The translations under genes were made by a program, and so were the position numbers. Of a DNA stretch of 64,000 bases, positions 48,126-57,322 are shown in pieces. The notes under the pieces are model-generated. The model made no database searches and was not told the DNA's origin. It was given only the letters and a program-made list of their open reading frames with translations. The first letter of the stretch is position 1. Every line of letters begins with the position of its first letter. Source of the DNA: Flavobacteriaceae bacterium (GTDB taxonomy: Bacteria > Bacteroidota > Bacteroidia > Flavobacteriales > Flavobacteriaceae); the NCBI GenBank assembly GCA_014238425.1, contig JABABD010000016.1:1-64000 (forward strand), read 5' to 3'.

Positions 48126-50939
48126 ATGCAAATAAAAAATTATTACTCATTACTGTTTTTTGTAGTAGCTACATTTCTTTCTTATGCTCAGGAGTTACCA
48201 CCAATTCAGGTATTCACACCTCAAGCATATGGTGCTGAAAATCAAAATTGGGCTATTGCACAAGGACCAAATAAGTATATATACGTTGCAAATAATAGAG
48301 GTCTTCTTGAGTATAATGGTGCAAATTGGCAACTTTACCCATCACCTAATGAAACTATTATAAGATCTGTTACTGTAGGTAAAGATAAAATATATACTGG
48401 TAGTTATATGGAGTTTGGCTATTGGCAGCGCAATGATTATGGCTTACTCGAATACACATCACTAAGTGATACTCTGTCTGTCCAAATGATAGAGGATGAA
48501 CAGATTTGGAAAATAATTTCACTAAATAATTGGATTGTTTTTCAGTCTTTGAACAGAATTTATCTTTTAGATGTCCAGAATTCCCGATTCAAGATTATTG
48601 ATTCCGACTATACAATTCCCAAAATGTTCTTGGTGGATGGAACTATTATGTTCCAAAAAATAAATAAAGGAATTTATAAAATTGAAAATGGTATAGCCAA
48701 AATATTTACCTCTGATAACCTTATAAAAAATGAATCTGTAATCAATGTGTATGCTCAAGATGAAAATATTCTTATACAAACGGTTGGTAAGGGATTTTAT
48801 GTGCTCCAAGATGGTATTGTAAAGGAATGGGATATTGAGGCAAACGACAAACTTAAGAGTATCAATGTTTATAGTAGTATTCGACTAAGAGACAGGAGTT
48901 TTGCGCTTGGAACTATCTCTAACGGACTCATTCATTTAACACGTGATGGAAAGATAAGTAGTGAGATTAACCAAATAAGTGGGCTTAGTGATAATACCGT
49001 TTTATCGGTTTTCGAGGACATGAATGATAATCTTTGGTTGGGACTAGACAATGGAATTAGTTGTGTCAATATGAAGTCACCTTTTCTGGTCTTCAATGAT
49101 CAAAAAGGTAATTTAGGAACAGTATATGCTTCTGCTTTACATAAGGGTAGCCTTTATATAGGTACTAATCAAGGCTTATTCTATAAAAAACAGGGTACGA
49201 ACGATGAATTCAAATTGATTGAAGGTACTAAAGGTCAGGTTTGGAATTTGATTATACATGATGGCACTCTTTTTTGTGGCCATAATGATGGCACTCTAAT
49301 TATTGATGGCGATACCTTTGAAACTATAAATGATAAAGTGATAGGAACCTGGGATATCAAACCTATTCCTAATAAACCTAATGAATTATTGCAAGGGAAT
49401 TATGAAGGTTTGAATGTTTTGTGGAAACGAAATGGTAAATGGGGATTCAAGAATAGCATTAAAGGTTTCAATAATTCATGTAGATTCTTCGAAATCTCAA
49501 AAAATAATACGATTTACGTTAGTCATGAATACAAAGGAGTATATGACCTAAAAATGAATAGTGATTATAATGAGGTAACAAATATTTCTTGGGTGTCCGA
49601 ATTGACAAAGGGTTTCAATGCATCTCTAACCCGCTTTGATGATGATATCTTGTACGCCCATAAAGAAGGAATTTTTAAATTTAACGAGACAACTGAAAAA
49701 TTTGTGAAAGACCCTCTATTGAGCTCTGTTTTTTCAAATGATAACTATGTTACAGGGAAACTTGTAATGGACCATAAGGCTAATAGACTTTGGAGTTTTA
49801 CAGAAGATAATATTAGCTACATTGACCAAGGAAAGTTAAGTGAAACTCCTGAAATACATAGAATAGCGATTCCGGATCACTTCAGGAAAAGTATGACGGG
49901 TTTTGAAAACATAAAATCCGTTGGTAATAATCGTTACTTGTTTGGTAAATCGAATGGATATTTGATTATAGATGTCAATTCGATTAAAGGAAATAGAGAG
50001 TTTGAAGTTAGTATAAATACAATCAAAAAGGGGAAGCTAGGTATCACTAATACTAATGTGAGTTTGAAAGAATCCGTGGAATTATCTAACTCTGAGAATA
50101 ATATAGAATTCTCATATAGTGTGCCAGAATTCAGTAAATACTACGAAGTAGAATATAGATATCAGTTGGAAGGAATGTATGATCAGTGGAGTAACTGGTC
50201 TACAAAATCTAGTATGCTTTTTGATAATTTACCGCATGGCGATTATACCTTCAATGTTTCAGCAAGAATAGGAGAAACATCAGCAAATAAAATAACGAGC
50301 TATGAATTCAATATCGAAAAACCTTGGTACTTAACTAATTTAATGATGGTTATATATGTATTAGGGCTAGTGTTTTTCTCCTTTTTTATGCATATGATGT
50401 ATCGACGATATTATAAAAAACAACAAAGGAAATTATTAGAAAAGTCTCGACGTGACCTCGAATTAAAGCAATTAGAAAATGAACAACAACGTATATTATT
50501 TAAAAACGAAACACTAAGTAAGGATATTGAAAGTAAAAGTAGGGAACTAGCAATATCTACCATGAGTTTGATTAAGAAAAATGAATTCTTGAATAATATA
50601 AAGAACGAACTTAATGATGTAGAATCTAATCATAAATTAAATTCAGTTATCAAGATAATAGATAAGAATCTCAGCAATACAGATGATTGGAAATTTTTTG
50701 AAGAAGCTTTCAACAATGCAGATAAAGATTTCTTAAAAAAGATGAAATCAGTACATTCAGATTTGACTTCAAACGACTTACGATTGTGTGCTTATCTTCG
50801 CCTGAATCTTTCCTCTAAAGAGATAGCACCGCTTCTTAATATATCACCTAGAAGTGTTGAAGTAAAACGATATCGCTTACGCAAAAAGATGGATTTGCCT
50901 CATGAGGCTAGCTTAACAAATTACATATTAGAAATTTAA
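48126..50939 (+). CDS. Membrane-spanning one-polypeptide regulator: beta-propeller and triple-tyrosine sensor with LuxR-type HTH
   Basis: 937 residues: signal peptide (MQIKNYYSLLFFVVATFLSYAQ), a periplasmic region of two-component-regulator propeller repeats (about 30-640; NLWLGLDNGISCVN), a Y_Y_Y domain (about 660-730; EVEYRYQLEGMYDQWSNWS), one membrane helix (about 738-760), a coiled coil, then a C-terminal LuxR-type helix-turn-helix (about 875-937; LSSKEIAPLLNISPRSVEVK). It has the sensor of hybrid two-component systems but no kinase or receiver, so sugar sensing would be coupled directly to DNA binding at the membrane. It stands upstream of the beta-glucan genes and is their likely regulator. 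Confidence 0.9.
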   Translation: MQIKNYYSLLFFVVATFLSYAQELPPIQVFTPQAYGAENQNWAIAQGPNKYIYVANNRGLLEYNGANWQLYPSPNETIIRSVTVGKDKIYTGSYMEFGYWQRNDYGLLEYTSLSDTLSVQMIEDEQIWKIISLNNWIVFQSLNRIYLLDVQNSRFKIIDSDYTIPKMFLVDGTIMFQKINKGIYKIENGIAKIFTSDNLIKNESVINVYAQDENILIQTVGKGFYVLQDGIVKEWDIEANDKLKSINVYSSIRLRDRSFALGTISNGLIHLTRDGKISSEINQISGLSDNTVLSVFEDMNDNLWLGLDNGISCVNMKSPFLVFNDQKGNLGTVYASALHKGSLYIGTNQGLFYKKQGTNDEFKLIEGTKGQVWNLIIHDGTLFCGHNDGTLIIDGDTFETINDKVIGTWDIKPIPNKPNELLQGNYEGLNVLWKRNGKWGFKNSIKGFNNSCRFFEISKNNTIYVSHEYKGVYDLKMNSDYNEVTNISWVSELTKGFNASLTRFDDDILYAHKEGIFKFNETTEKFVKDPLLSSVFSNDNYVTGKLVMDHKANRLWSFTEDNISYIDQGKLSETPEIHRIAIPDHFRKSMTGFENIKSVGNNRYLFGKSNGYLIIDVNSIKGNREFEVSINTIKKGKLGITNTNVSLKESVELSNSENNIEFSYSVPEFSKYYEVEYRYQLEGMYDQWSNWSTKSSMLFDNLPHGDYTFNVSARIGETSANKITSYEFNIEKPWYLTNLMMVIYVLGLVFFSFFMHMMYRRYYKKQQRKLLEKSRRDLELKQLENEQQRILFKNETLSKDIESKSRELAISTMSLIKKNEFLNNIKNELNDVESNHKLNSVIKIIDKNLSNTDDWKFFEEAFNNADKDFLKKMKSVHSDLTSNDLRLCAYLRLNLSSKEIAPLLNISPRSVEVKRYRLRKKMDLPHEASLTNYILEI

Positions 50940-51230
50940 GCATGCTACATGCGTTTATTTTGCCCATACATTACCACAACATTTAATTAAATTCGTATTG
51001 CTTCTAATTTGATTTACGTAATATTTGATTGCCAAATCCTTTCAAACTCTTAGTGTTTATTGCTAAAATGTTAAAAAATTACATTTTTTTTTAAAGTGTA
51101 TATTTTTTGTAGAGGTGTATTTTGATAATTGCATAATGCATAACATTAAATTTACATTGGATGTGTTCTTGTGTCCTTATTACGACAGGACTTATGAATA
51201 TACAATCACTAATGAGAACTAAAAAACAAT
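50940..51230. promoter_or_regulatory. Putative control region of the beta-glucan operon
   Basis: These 291 bases are very AT-rich and non-coding. TGCAT-A-ATGCA (51130-51140) is a perfect 5-bp inverted repeat, a possible operator. TTGC-N20-TACATTGG nearby is a weak -33/-7 candidate. GTCCT (51173-51177) and AGGAC (51187-51191) can form a leader hairpin about 40 bases before the ATG. Confidence 0.35.
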
Positions 51231-54200
51231 ATGATGAGACACAATTTTCTAAGATTCGTTCTTTTTTTGCTTACGACTTCGGTTTTTGCTCAAACTGCCA
51301 AGGTTTCAGTTGAAAGCAATGCTGATGGAATGAAATTAGTAGTTAACGGAGAGGACTTTATGATTAATGGTATGAATTGGGATTATATCCCCATTGGTAC
51401 CAATACCGTGAATGCTAATTTCTGGAAAAATTCGGATGATGTAATCAAAGCAGGACTAGATGCAGAAATGGGTTTATTAAGGAATATGGGCGTCAATGTT
51501 GTACGACAATATACTGGCGTGCCGGCTAAATGGATTCAATATATCTATGAAAACTACGGTATTTATACTATGTTAAATCATTCTTTCGGTCGTTACGGAT
51601 TGACCTTGGATGGTGTCTGGACTCCTGTTACTGATTACTCTGATACACGTACTCAAGAATTTTTGATGTCGGAAGTAGATGCGTTAGTAAAAGGGTATAA
51701 AAATACACCAGGACTCTTATTGTATTTGTTAGGTAACGAGAACAACTATGGTCTTTTCTGGCAAGGAGCGGAAACAGAAGATTTTCCAGATGCAGAAGAA
51801 GAAAGAGCTTTTGTAGGGGAATCACGTGGACGACCTATGTATAAACTGATGAATGAAGCTGCTAAAAAAATGAAAGCGATGGATACGTCTCATCCAGTCG
51901 CAATATGTAATGGAGATGTATTGTTCTTAGATATCATTGCAGAAGAATGTAAAGATGTTGATATATATGGAACAAATGTTTATCGAGGAGTTTCATTTGG
52001 AGACATGTTTCAAGTAGTTAAGGACAAACTCAACAAACCAATTATGTTTACCGAGTTTGGGTCAGATGCCTTTAATGCCGTGGAGAATGCTGAAGATCAA
52101 GAATCGCAAGCCTATTATATGGTTGGTAACTGGAAAGAGATTTATGAGAATGCTGCAGGTTTAGGTAAAGCGAATAATTCAATAGGAGGATTTACATTTC
52201 AGTTTAGTGATGGCTGGTGGAAATATGGCTTTGATGACAGGAAAAATGCAGATCTTCATGATAATAATGCATCATGGTCAAATGGAGGTTATTCAAGAGA
52301 TATGGAGAAGGAAGGTGATAATAACATGAATGAAGAGTGGTTTGGTATTTGCGCCAAAGGGCCAACTAATCCAAGAGGCCTTTATGATTTGTATCCAAGA
52401 GCAGCTTATTACGCTTTAAAAGAAGCACATCAATTAAACCCATATAATACAGATGTGACATTGGATTTCATTAACAATCACTTTAAGAATATTGACATGA
52501 CCAACGCCATGCTAAGAGCACGTGGAGATAAGGCTGCCTTAACTGGAGGATCTAGTCAAAAAATTAGCATAAGTAATTTAAGAGCCGAATTCACAACCTT
52601 TAATACTGGAGGTAGCTTATTAACGACACCCGACACTGCTAATCCAGATGAATCTGTGTATCCTAATGAACTCGGTTTTGATCATATGCAATCCTATTTC
52701 ATAGGAGTTGAAGGTAATCCTGCACCTAATATGCGTGCCAATGTTAACTTCAATATTTTAGGTAATATAGCAGAAAATCCAATCGACGAGATTTTTTATG
52801 AAAACAGAGGTCGCTCTTTTGCCGTAAATACGGATAACGGCAATAATGTAATTTCAGACCCGAATAGAGTACAAGTCTATAACGCTGAATTCGAGTGGAA
52901 AACTAAAGATTTTGACCTCAGAGGATTCTATAGAACAGGGCATTACCATTGGGGATACGAAGGTGATTTTTTCGGTTTGTATCCAGAAGCAAATTATGGA
53001 CCAAACCTTGATATTTATAACGGAGAAATACTAGGTATTGAAATTGATGGTAAGAAAGCAATAAACGGATTAAAAGCAGCATTCGGACCACAATTATGGT
53101 GGGGAGCTAACCCAGCAGTATTGCTTAAATACACTAAGAAAATTGGCCATTATGATGTGTCGGCCGTATATCATGAAGATATAGATGATGTTGGAGAAGC
53201 GGTGACCTCAATTGCAGTACCACTACCAAAAACCAGAAGAGCAACACTTCATATAGAACGGAAATTCGGTAATCTAAATGTTGAAGTTGGTGGTATTTGG
53301 GGCGGTGAACCATTAAATGGTAGAACCTTCCAAGTGGCTGAAGGAGAGCCTGGAAATTATACGATTTACGAAGATAGGGTTACTTCAAAAGATAATTGGG
53401 GAGGTAAAGCTAAGATAGAATACCAAAAAGGACGCTTCAATTGGTATGCACAAGGCGCTGCTCAGGGCTTGGTTGCCAATGGTGGTTATGATCAAACAAA
53501 AACGTTTACAGGTTGGAAACTCAAGGATACTGGAAGTGGTAACCAAACTAATTTCCTTACTGGTTTTACCTATTCATTTGGTAACGTGCAGATTGCACCT
53601 AATTTCTTATGGCAAAAACCTATAGTTGACGCCATGCCAAATGATGTAGAAACTCCTGGCAGATTGAGGAATATCCAAGATGATCCTTTTGCCGTTAGAG
53701 CCAATAGAAAAACAACAGCAGGTGAGCTTTTAATATCGTATGACCCAACTCCTGGTACTTGGATGTACGAATGGGACAATGATCGGCAGGAAGATGCAAA
53801 ATTGGCCTTCAACTTAGGGTTTGTTTATCGCCATCACCCAACGGCTCAAGATGCAGCCATCGGATTTTTAAGTAATCGTACAGCATTTGCATTCCCTAAT
53901 TCCGCCCCAGCTGAAGACTTATGGGAAGCACACTCACGAATCGTATCTAAGGTGAACCATAACCTAGGTCTTATTGCAAACATATATGCAGGTAACGGAC
54001 AAGCAAAGGGTAGCGATGAAAGACTTATTGAACGTTTTGGTGGAGATATAAGAGTAATTTATAATAAACTCAAATTTGTTCATTCTTTTAAGATTAATGA
54101 TTGGGGGCCATTTGATTATCATCGTGACTTTAACTTGACATACCCAGTGCAATTAATGTTGGATATATCTACCACATTAGGAAAACCTGATTGGTTTATA

Positions 54201-54380
54201 CTACCAGATACAAAAATTGGAATTCGTGGTACTTGGAGGTCTCTAGATGAATTTTCACCAAGATATAGCCCGAATGAGGCGCTTCCATTTGCGCCAGGCC
54301 CAATTATTAGCCCAGTAGGATTTGATAACGGAACCGAATGGGAAATTAGAACATACATACATATTAATATTGGAAAATAA
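51231..54380 (+). CDS. Glycosidase TIM barrel fused to a C-terminal outer-membrane beta-barrel
   Basis: 1049 residues after an ATG at 51231; signal peptide MMRHNFLRFVLFLLTTSVFAQ. Residues ~25-420 resemble the TIM-barrel part of clan GH-A (GH2/GH5-like): WDYIPIG, the acid/base candidate Glu170 in LLGNENNYG and the nucleophile candidate Glu275 in MFTEFGSDA. Residues ~435-1049 have no enzyme motifs but about 14-16 alternating amphipathic strands rich in Tyr/Trp/Phe (FDLRGFYRTGHYHWGYEGDF, LAFNLGFVYRHH, EWEIRTYIHINIGK at the end), as in porin-like barrels. The exact GH family is not recognised. It heads the locus, 12 bases before the surface lipoprotein gene. Confidence 0.75.
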   Translation: MMRHNFLRFVLFLLTTSVFAQTAKVSVESNADGMKLVVNGEDFMINGMNWDYIPIGTNTVNANFWKNSDDVIKAGLDAEMGLLRNMGVNVVRQYTGVPAKWIQYIYENYGIYTMLNHSFGRYGLTLDGVWTPVTDYSDTRTQEFLMSEVDALVKGYKNTPGLLLYLLGNENNYGLFWQGAETEDFPDAEEERAFVGESRGRPMYKLMNEAAKKMKAMDTSHPVAICNGDVLFLDIIAEECKDVDIYGTNVYRGVSFGDMFQVVKDKLNKPIMFTEFGSDAFNAVENAEDQESQAYYMVGNWKEIYENAAGLGKANNSIGGFTFQFSDGWWKYGFDDRKNADLHDNNASWSNGGYSRDMEKEGDNNMNEEWFGICAKGPTNPRGLYDLYPRAAYYALKEAHQLNPYNTDVTLDFINNHFKNIDMTNAMLRARGDKAALTGGSSQKISISNLRAEFTTFNTGGSLLTTPDTANPDESVYPNELGFDHMQSYFIGVEGNPAPNMRANVNFNILGNIAENPIDEIFYENRGRSFAVNTDNGNNVISDPNRVQVYNAEFEWKTKDFDLRGFYRTGHYHWGYEGDFFGLYPEANYGPNLDIYNGEILGIEIDGKKAINGLKAAFGPQLWWGANPAVLLKYTKKIGHYDVSAVYHEDIDDVGEAVTSIAVPLPKTRRATLHIERKFGNLNVEVGGIWGGEPLNGRTFQVAEGEPGNYTIYEDRVTSKDNWGGKAKIEYQKGRFNWYAQGAAQGLVANGGYDQTKTFTGWKLKDTGSGNQTNFLTGFTYSFGNVQIAPNFLWQKPIVDAMPNDVETPGRLRNIQDDPFAVRANRKTTAGELLISYDPTPGTWMYEWDNDRQEDAKLAFNLGFVYRHHPTAQDAAIGFLSNRTAFAFPNSAPAEDLWEAHSRIVSKVNHNLGLIANIYAGNGQAKGSDERLIERFGGDIRVIYNKLKFVHSFKINDWGPFDYHRDFNLTYPVQLMLDISTTLGKPDWFILPDTKIGIRGTWRSLDEFSPRYSPNEALPFAPGPIISPVGFDNGTEWEIRTYIHINIGK

Positions 54381-54392
54381 TAAAAAAGCAGA

Positions 54393-56306
54393 ATGATGAA
54401 AAATAGAAAAAACATGTTTGCAAAAATCACGCTTTTATTAGGGTTGGTTTTTATGGTAGTCGTTAGTTGCGACAGAGATCTTTCAGAAGATGCAGAGTTG
54501 GCAGGATTACCAACTAATGGAGATATTTTTATAGATGGTTTTACTAGCGGAGATTTAAATTATGCGCCTTATGCGGGTTCGTATTTAGAGGCATTTACTG
54601 TAGATACAGAAACAAAATATGAAGGAAACGCAGGCATGCGTTTTGATGTGCCTAATGTAGGAGATCCTAATGGTGCGTTTGCTGGAGCAGCCTTTTTCCT
54701 AAACTCTGGACGTGATTTATCTGGATATGATGCTCTAACCTTTTGGGCTAAGGGATCTGAAGCCAGAACGATAAACTCAATTGGGTTTGGTCAAGATTTT
54801 GGGGAGAACAAATACGAAGCAGAACTTTCTGGAGGTTTGCAACTCACTACATTCTGGAGAAAATATACCATTCCTATACCAGACCCCTCAAAGCTAACAG
54901 ATGAAAGAGGTATGTTCTGGTATGCTGAAGGCGCCGAAAACGGAACAGGCTTCACCTTTTGGATTGACGAATTACAATTTGAGAATTTAGGGACAATTGC
55001 CCAACCTAGACCTTCGATTTTAGGTGGAATTGATGACACGCAACAAAGTTTCATTGGTGCTGGCTTGACAATTATTGGTCTTACACAAACTTTTAATTTA
55101 GAATCTGGTATTGATCGAACTGTAGCTGCAGCACCTGCGTATTTTGAATTTACGTCTTCTAATCCTAACGTAGCTACAGTAAATGAGTTTGGAGTTGTAA
55201 ATATTATTGCAGGTGGTACCACTGTAATAACTGCTACTTTGGGTGGTTTAGATGCTGCAGGTTCTTTGACCCTTGAATCTTTAGGAGACTTTAGTCAAGC
55301 ACCAACACCAACTCAAGATCAGGCAAATGTAATATCTATCTTTAGTGATGCATACACTAATGTGCCTGTAGATTTTTTTAACGGGTTTTGGCAGCCATTT
55401 CAAACCACTCTTTCTGAAGATTTTGTGGTTAATGGAGATAATATATTAAACTATACAAACTTTAACTTTGTTGGTAACCAGTTTAGTAATCCAACAGTAA
55501 ATGCATCTGACATGTCATTTGCACATTTTGATGTTTTCATTCCAGGCACATTAGATCCAGGTGCTCAATTAAAAATAACTATACGAGATTTTGGAGTAGA
55601 TGGAGCAGATGGTGGTGGAGATGACACTAATATGTCAACTACACTAGTCAGTTCTGGCTTAACTGAAGGTGGGTGGAGTAGTTTCGATATTCCTCTCACG
55701 TTAGCAAATAAAGATAATTTAGGCCTTTTTATTTATGAAAATAATGGTACTAACCTCACAAATTTTTATTTAGATAATATTTATTTTTGGGGAGTTCCAT
55801 CATCGCCAACAGTAGCTGCGCCTACTCCAACAGATCCAGCAGCCAATGTTATTTCATTATTTAGTGATACATATACAGATGTAACAGTAGATACATGGAG
55901 AACGCCATGGTCTGCTGCTGCTACAATTTTTGAAGACGTAACAGTTGCTGGAAATGCTACTAAAAAGTATACAGATTTAGGTTTTGTAGGTATAGAAACA
56001 ACATCTACTACAGTTGATGCTTCTGCAATGACACATTTTCACTTAGATGTTTGGTCTCCTGATTTTACGTCCTTTAATATAAAATTGGTGGACTTTGGAG
56101 CTGACAATGCTTTTGGTGGTGGAGATGATTCTGAGCATGAGGTGAGTATTCCTAATCCTAACCAAGGAGAATGGGTGAGTTTAGATATTCCTTTAAGCAG
56201 TTTCACTGGTTTAACATCAACATCTAATATTGCTCAATATGTTTTGGTAGGACAACCTTTCGAAACAACGGATGTCTTTATTGATAACATGTATTTCCGC
56301 AATTAA
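54393..56306 (+). CDS. Surface lipoprotein with Ig-like domain and tandem carbohydrate-binding-like repeats
   Basis: 637 residues; lipobox MVVVSC (Cys26) followed by DRDLSEDAE. Domain order: a CBM-like jellyroll (about 40-210; YDALTFWAKGSEARTINSIGF, FWIDELQFENLG), a bacterial Ig-like group 2 domain (about 215-300; ASSNPNVATVNEFGVVNIIAGGT-like pattern), then two homologous ~155-residue units starting PTPTQDQANVISIFSDAYT and PTPTDPAANVISLFSDTYT. Each unit ends in a strand such as NFYLDNIYFWG or DVFIDNMYFRN. It probably binds glucan at the cell surface, taking the place of a SusE/F-type protein. It is not SusD-like: the SusD helical repeat fold is absent. Confidence 0.75.
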   Translation: MMKNRKNMFAKITLLLGLVFMVVVSCDRDLSEDAELAGLPTNGDIFIDGFTSGDLNYAPYAGSYLEAFTVDTETKYEGNAGMRFDVPNVGDPNGAFAGAAFFLNSGRDLSGYDALTFWAKGSEARTINSIGFGQDFGENKYEAELSGGLQLTTFWRKYTIPIPDPSKLTDERGMFWYAEGAENGTGFTFWIDELQFENLGTIAQPRPSILGGIDDTQQSFIGAGLTIIGLTQTFNLESGIDRTVAAAPAYFEFTSSNPNVATVNEFGVVNIIAGGTTVITATLGGLDAAGSLTLESLGDFSQAPTPTQDQANVISIFSDAYTNVPVDFFNGFWQPFQTTLSEDFVVNGDNILNYTNFNFVGNQFSNPTVNASDMSFAHFDVFIPGTLDPGAQLKITIRDFGVDGADGGGDDTNMSTTLVSSGLTEGGWSSFDIPLTLANKDNLGLFIYENNGTNLTNFYLDNIYFWGVPSSPTVAAPTPTDPAANVISLFSDTYTDVTVDTWRTPWSAAATIFEDVTVAGNATKKYTDLGFVGIETTSTTVDASAMTHFHLDVWSPDFTSFNIKLVDFGADNAFGGGDDSEHEVSIPNPNQGEWVSLDIPLSSFTGLTSTSNIAQYVLVGQPFETTDVFIDNMYFRN

Positions 56307-56334
56307 AAAAACTTAAAAGATTAAAATTCAAATT

Positions 56335-57177
56335 ATGAAACTGATATATAAATTAAAATTAAATGGACTTTTAGTAAGTTGTTTCCTGATAATCGGATGT
56401 TCATTTATCTTACTTAATTGCTCAACCGATGAAACACAAACAGTTACAACGTTTACCCAAATTTCAATGCAGGATGAGTTTAGTACAGATGGTGCGCCAG
56501 ACGCTCGCGTGTGGAGGTACGATATCGGTACAGGAGATAATGGTTGGGGTAATAACGAATTACAGTATTATACAGATCGTCCAGAAAACATTAAAGTAGA
56601 GGATGGTATGTTACATATGATTGCAAGACAAGAATCTTTTATGGGATCGTCTTATACGTCAGCTAGAATCTTGACAAAAGGCAAATTTGAGCAACAATAT
56701 GGTCGTTTTGAAGCCCGTATACAGTTACCTTGGGGACAAGGTCTTTGGCCTGCGTTTTGGCTTTTAGGTGCAAATATCGATGAAGTTGGTTGGCCTCAAT
56801 GTGGAGAGATAGATATTATGGAAAATCGGGGATCAGAACCAACAATAGCATCAAGTGCCGTTCATGGTCCTGGATATTCTGGAGGCAATCCTATTTTTAA
56901 ACAATACGAATTACAAAACGATCGCTTCGATACTGGCTTTCACATTTTTGGTATCGAATGGGGCCCTGAATACATCAATTTTTATATAGATGATGTATTG
57001 TACAATCAAATTACACCAGAAGATGTTACAGGTGAATGGGTTTATGATCATCCATTTTATATCATTATGAATGTGGCAGTTGGAGGGAATTTTGGTGGAC
57101 CACCAAATCAAGATACGGTGTTTCCACAAACCATGTTGGTTGATTATGTAAGAGTATATGAAAACTCCAATAATTGA
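56335..57177 (+). CDS. GH16 family beta-1,3-glucanase (laminarinase), lipoprotein
   Basis: 280 residues; signal with two possible lipoboxes (IIGC, Cys22; LLNC, Cys29). The beta-jellyroll has the GH16 catalytic motif GEIDIMEN with Glu158, Asp160 and Glu163, preceded by GLWPAFWLLG and followed by VHGPGYSGG and the FYIDDVLYNQI strand. The extra Met in EIDIME marks the laminarinase/lichenase-type branch (GH16_3). It should cleave internal beta-1,3 bonds of laminarin at the cell surface. It sits between the surface lipoprotein and the phosphorylase genes. Confidence 0.92.
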   Translation: MKLIYKLKLNGLLVSCFLIIGCSFILLNCSTDETQTVTTFTQISMQDEFSTDGAPDARVWRYDIGTGDNGWGNNELQYYTDRPENIKVEDGMLHMIARQESFMGSSYTSARILTKGKFEQQYGRFEARIQLPWGQGLWPAFWLLGANIDEVGWPQCGEIDIMENRGSEPTIASSAVHGPGYSGGNPIFKQYELQNDRFDTGFHIFGIEWGPEYINFYIDDVLYNQITPEDVTGEWVYDHPFYIIMNVAVGGNFGGPPNQDTVFPQTMLVDYVRVYENSNN

Positions 57178-57209
57178 GAGTTAGAAGAATACTAATAAAA
57201 TAAACAAAA

Positions 57210-57226
57210 TCGAGTTGCAAGCTCGA
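57210..57226 (+). other. Hairpin between GH16 and phosphorylase genes
   Basis: TCGAGTT-GCA-AGCTCGA gives a 7-bp stem with one wobble. Only a short T run follows, so it is more likely an RNA-processing or stability element, or partial terminator, than a full stop. It lies in the 145-base gap, the largest inside the locus. Confidence 0.35.
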
Positions 57227-57322
57227 CTTTCTAATCTTAAAAAGGATGTCGAAATATTATTTATTATTCGATTGAACAATACTGAACCAATATATAGCTA
57301 AACAAGTCAAAAAATTGCCTTA

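Noticed and set aside
51231..52450. Considered assigning the N-terminal barrel to GH72 or GH17
   Set aside because: Spacing of the two glutamates and surrounding motifs do not clearly match either; left as an unassigned GH-A-type barrel.
54791..55222. 143-codon minus-strand frame inside the surface lipoprotein gene
   Set aside because: Antisense shadow with no recognisable features.
54393..56306. Considered as a SusD-like or SusE/F protein
   Set aside because: All-beta domains with an Ig-like module; the SusD helical TPR-like fold and motifs are missing. Kept as a glycan-binding lipoprotein without a Sus name.
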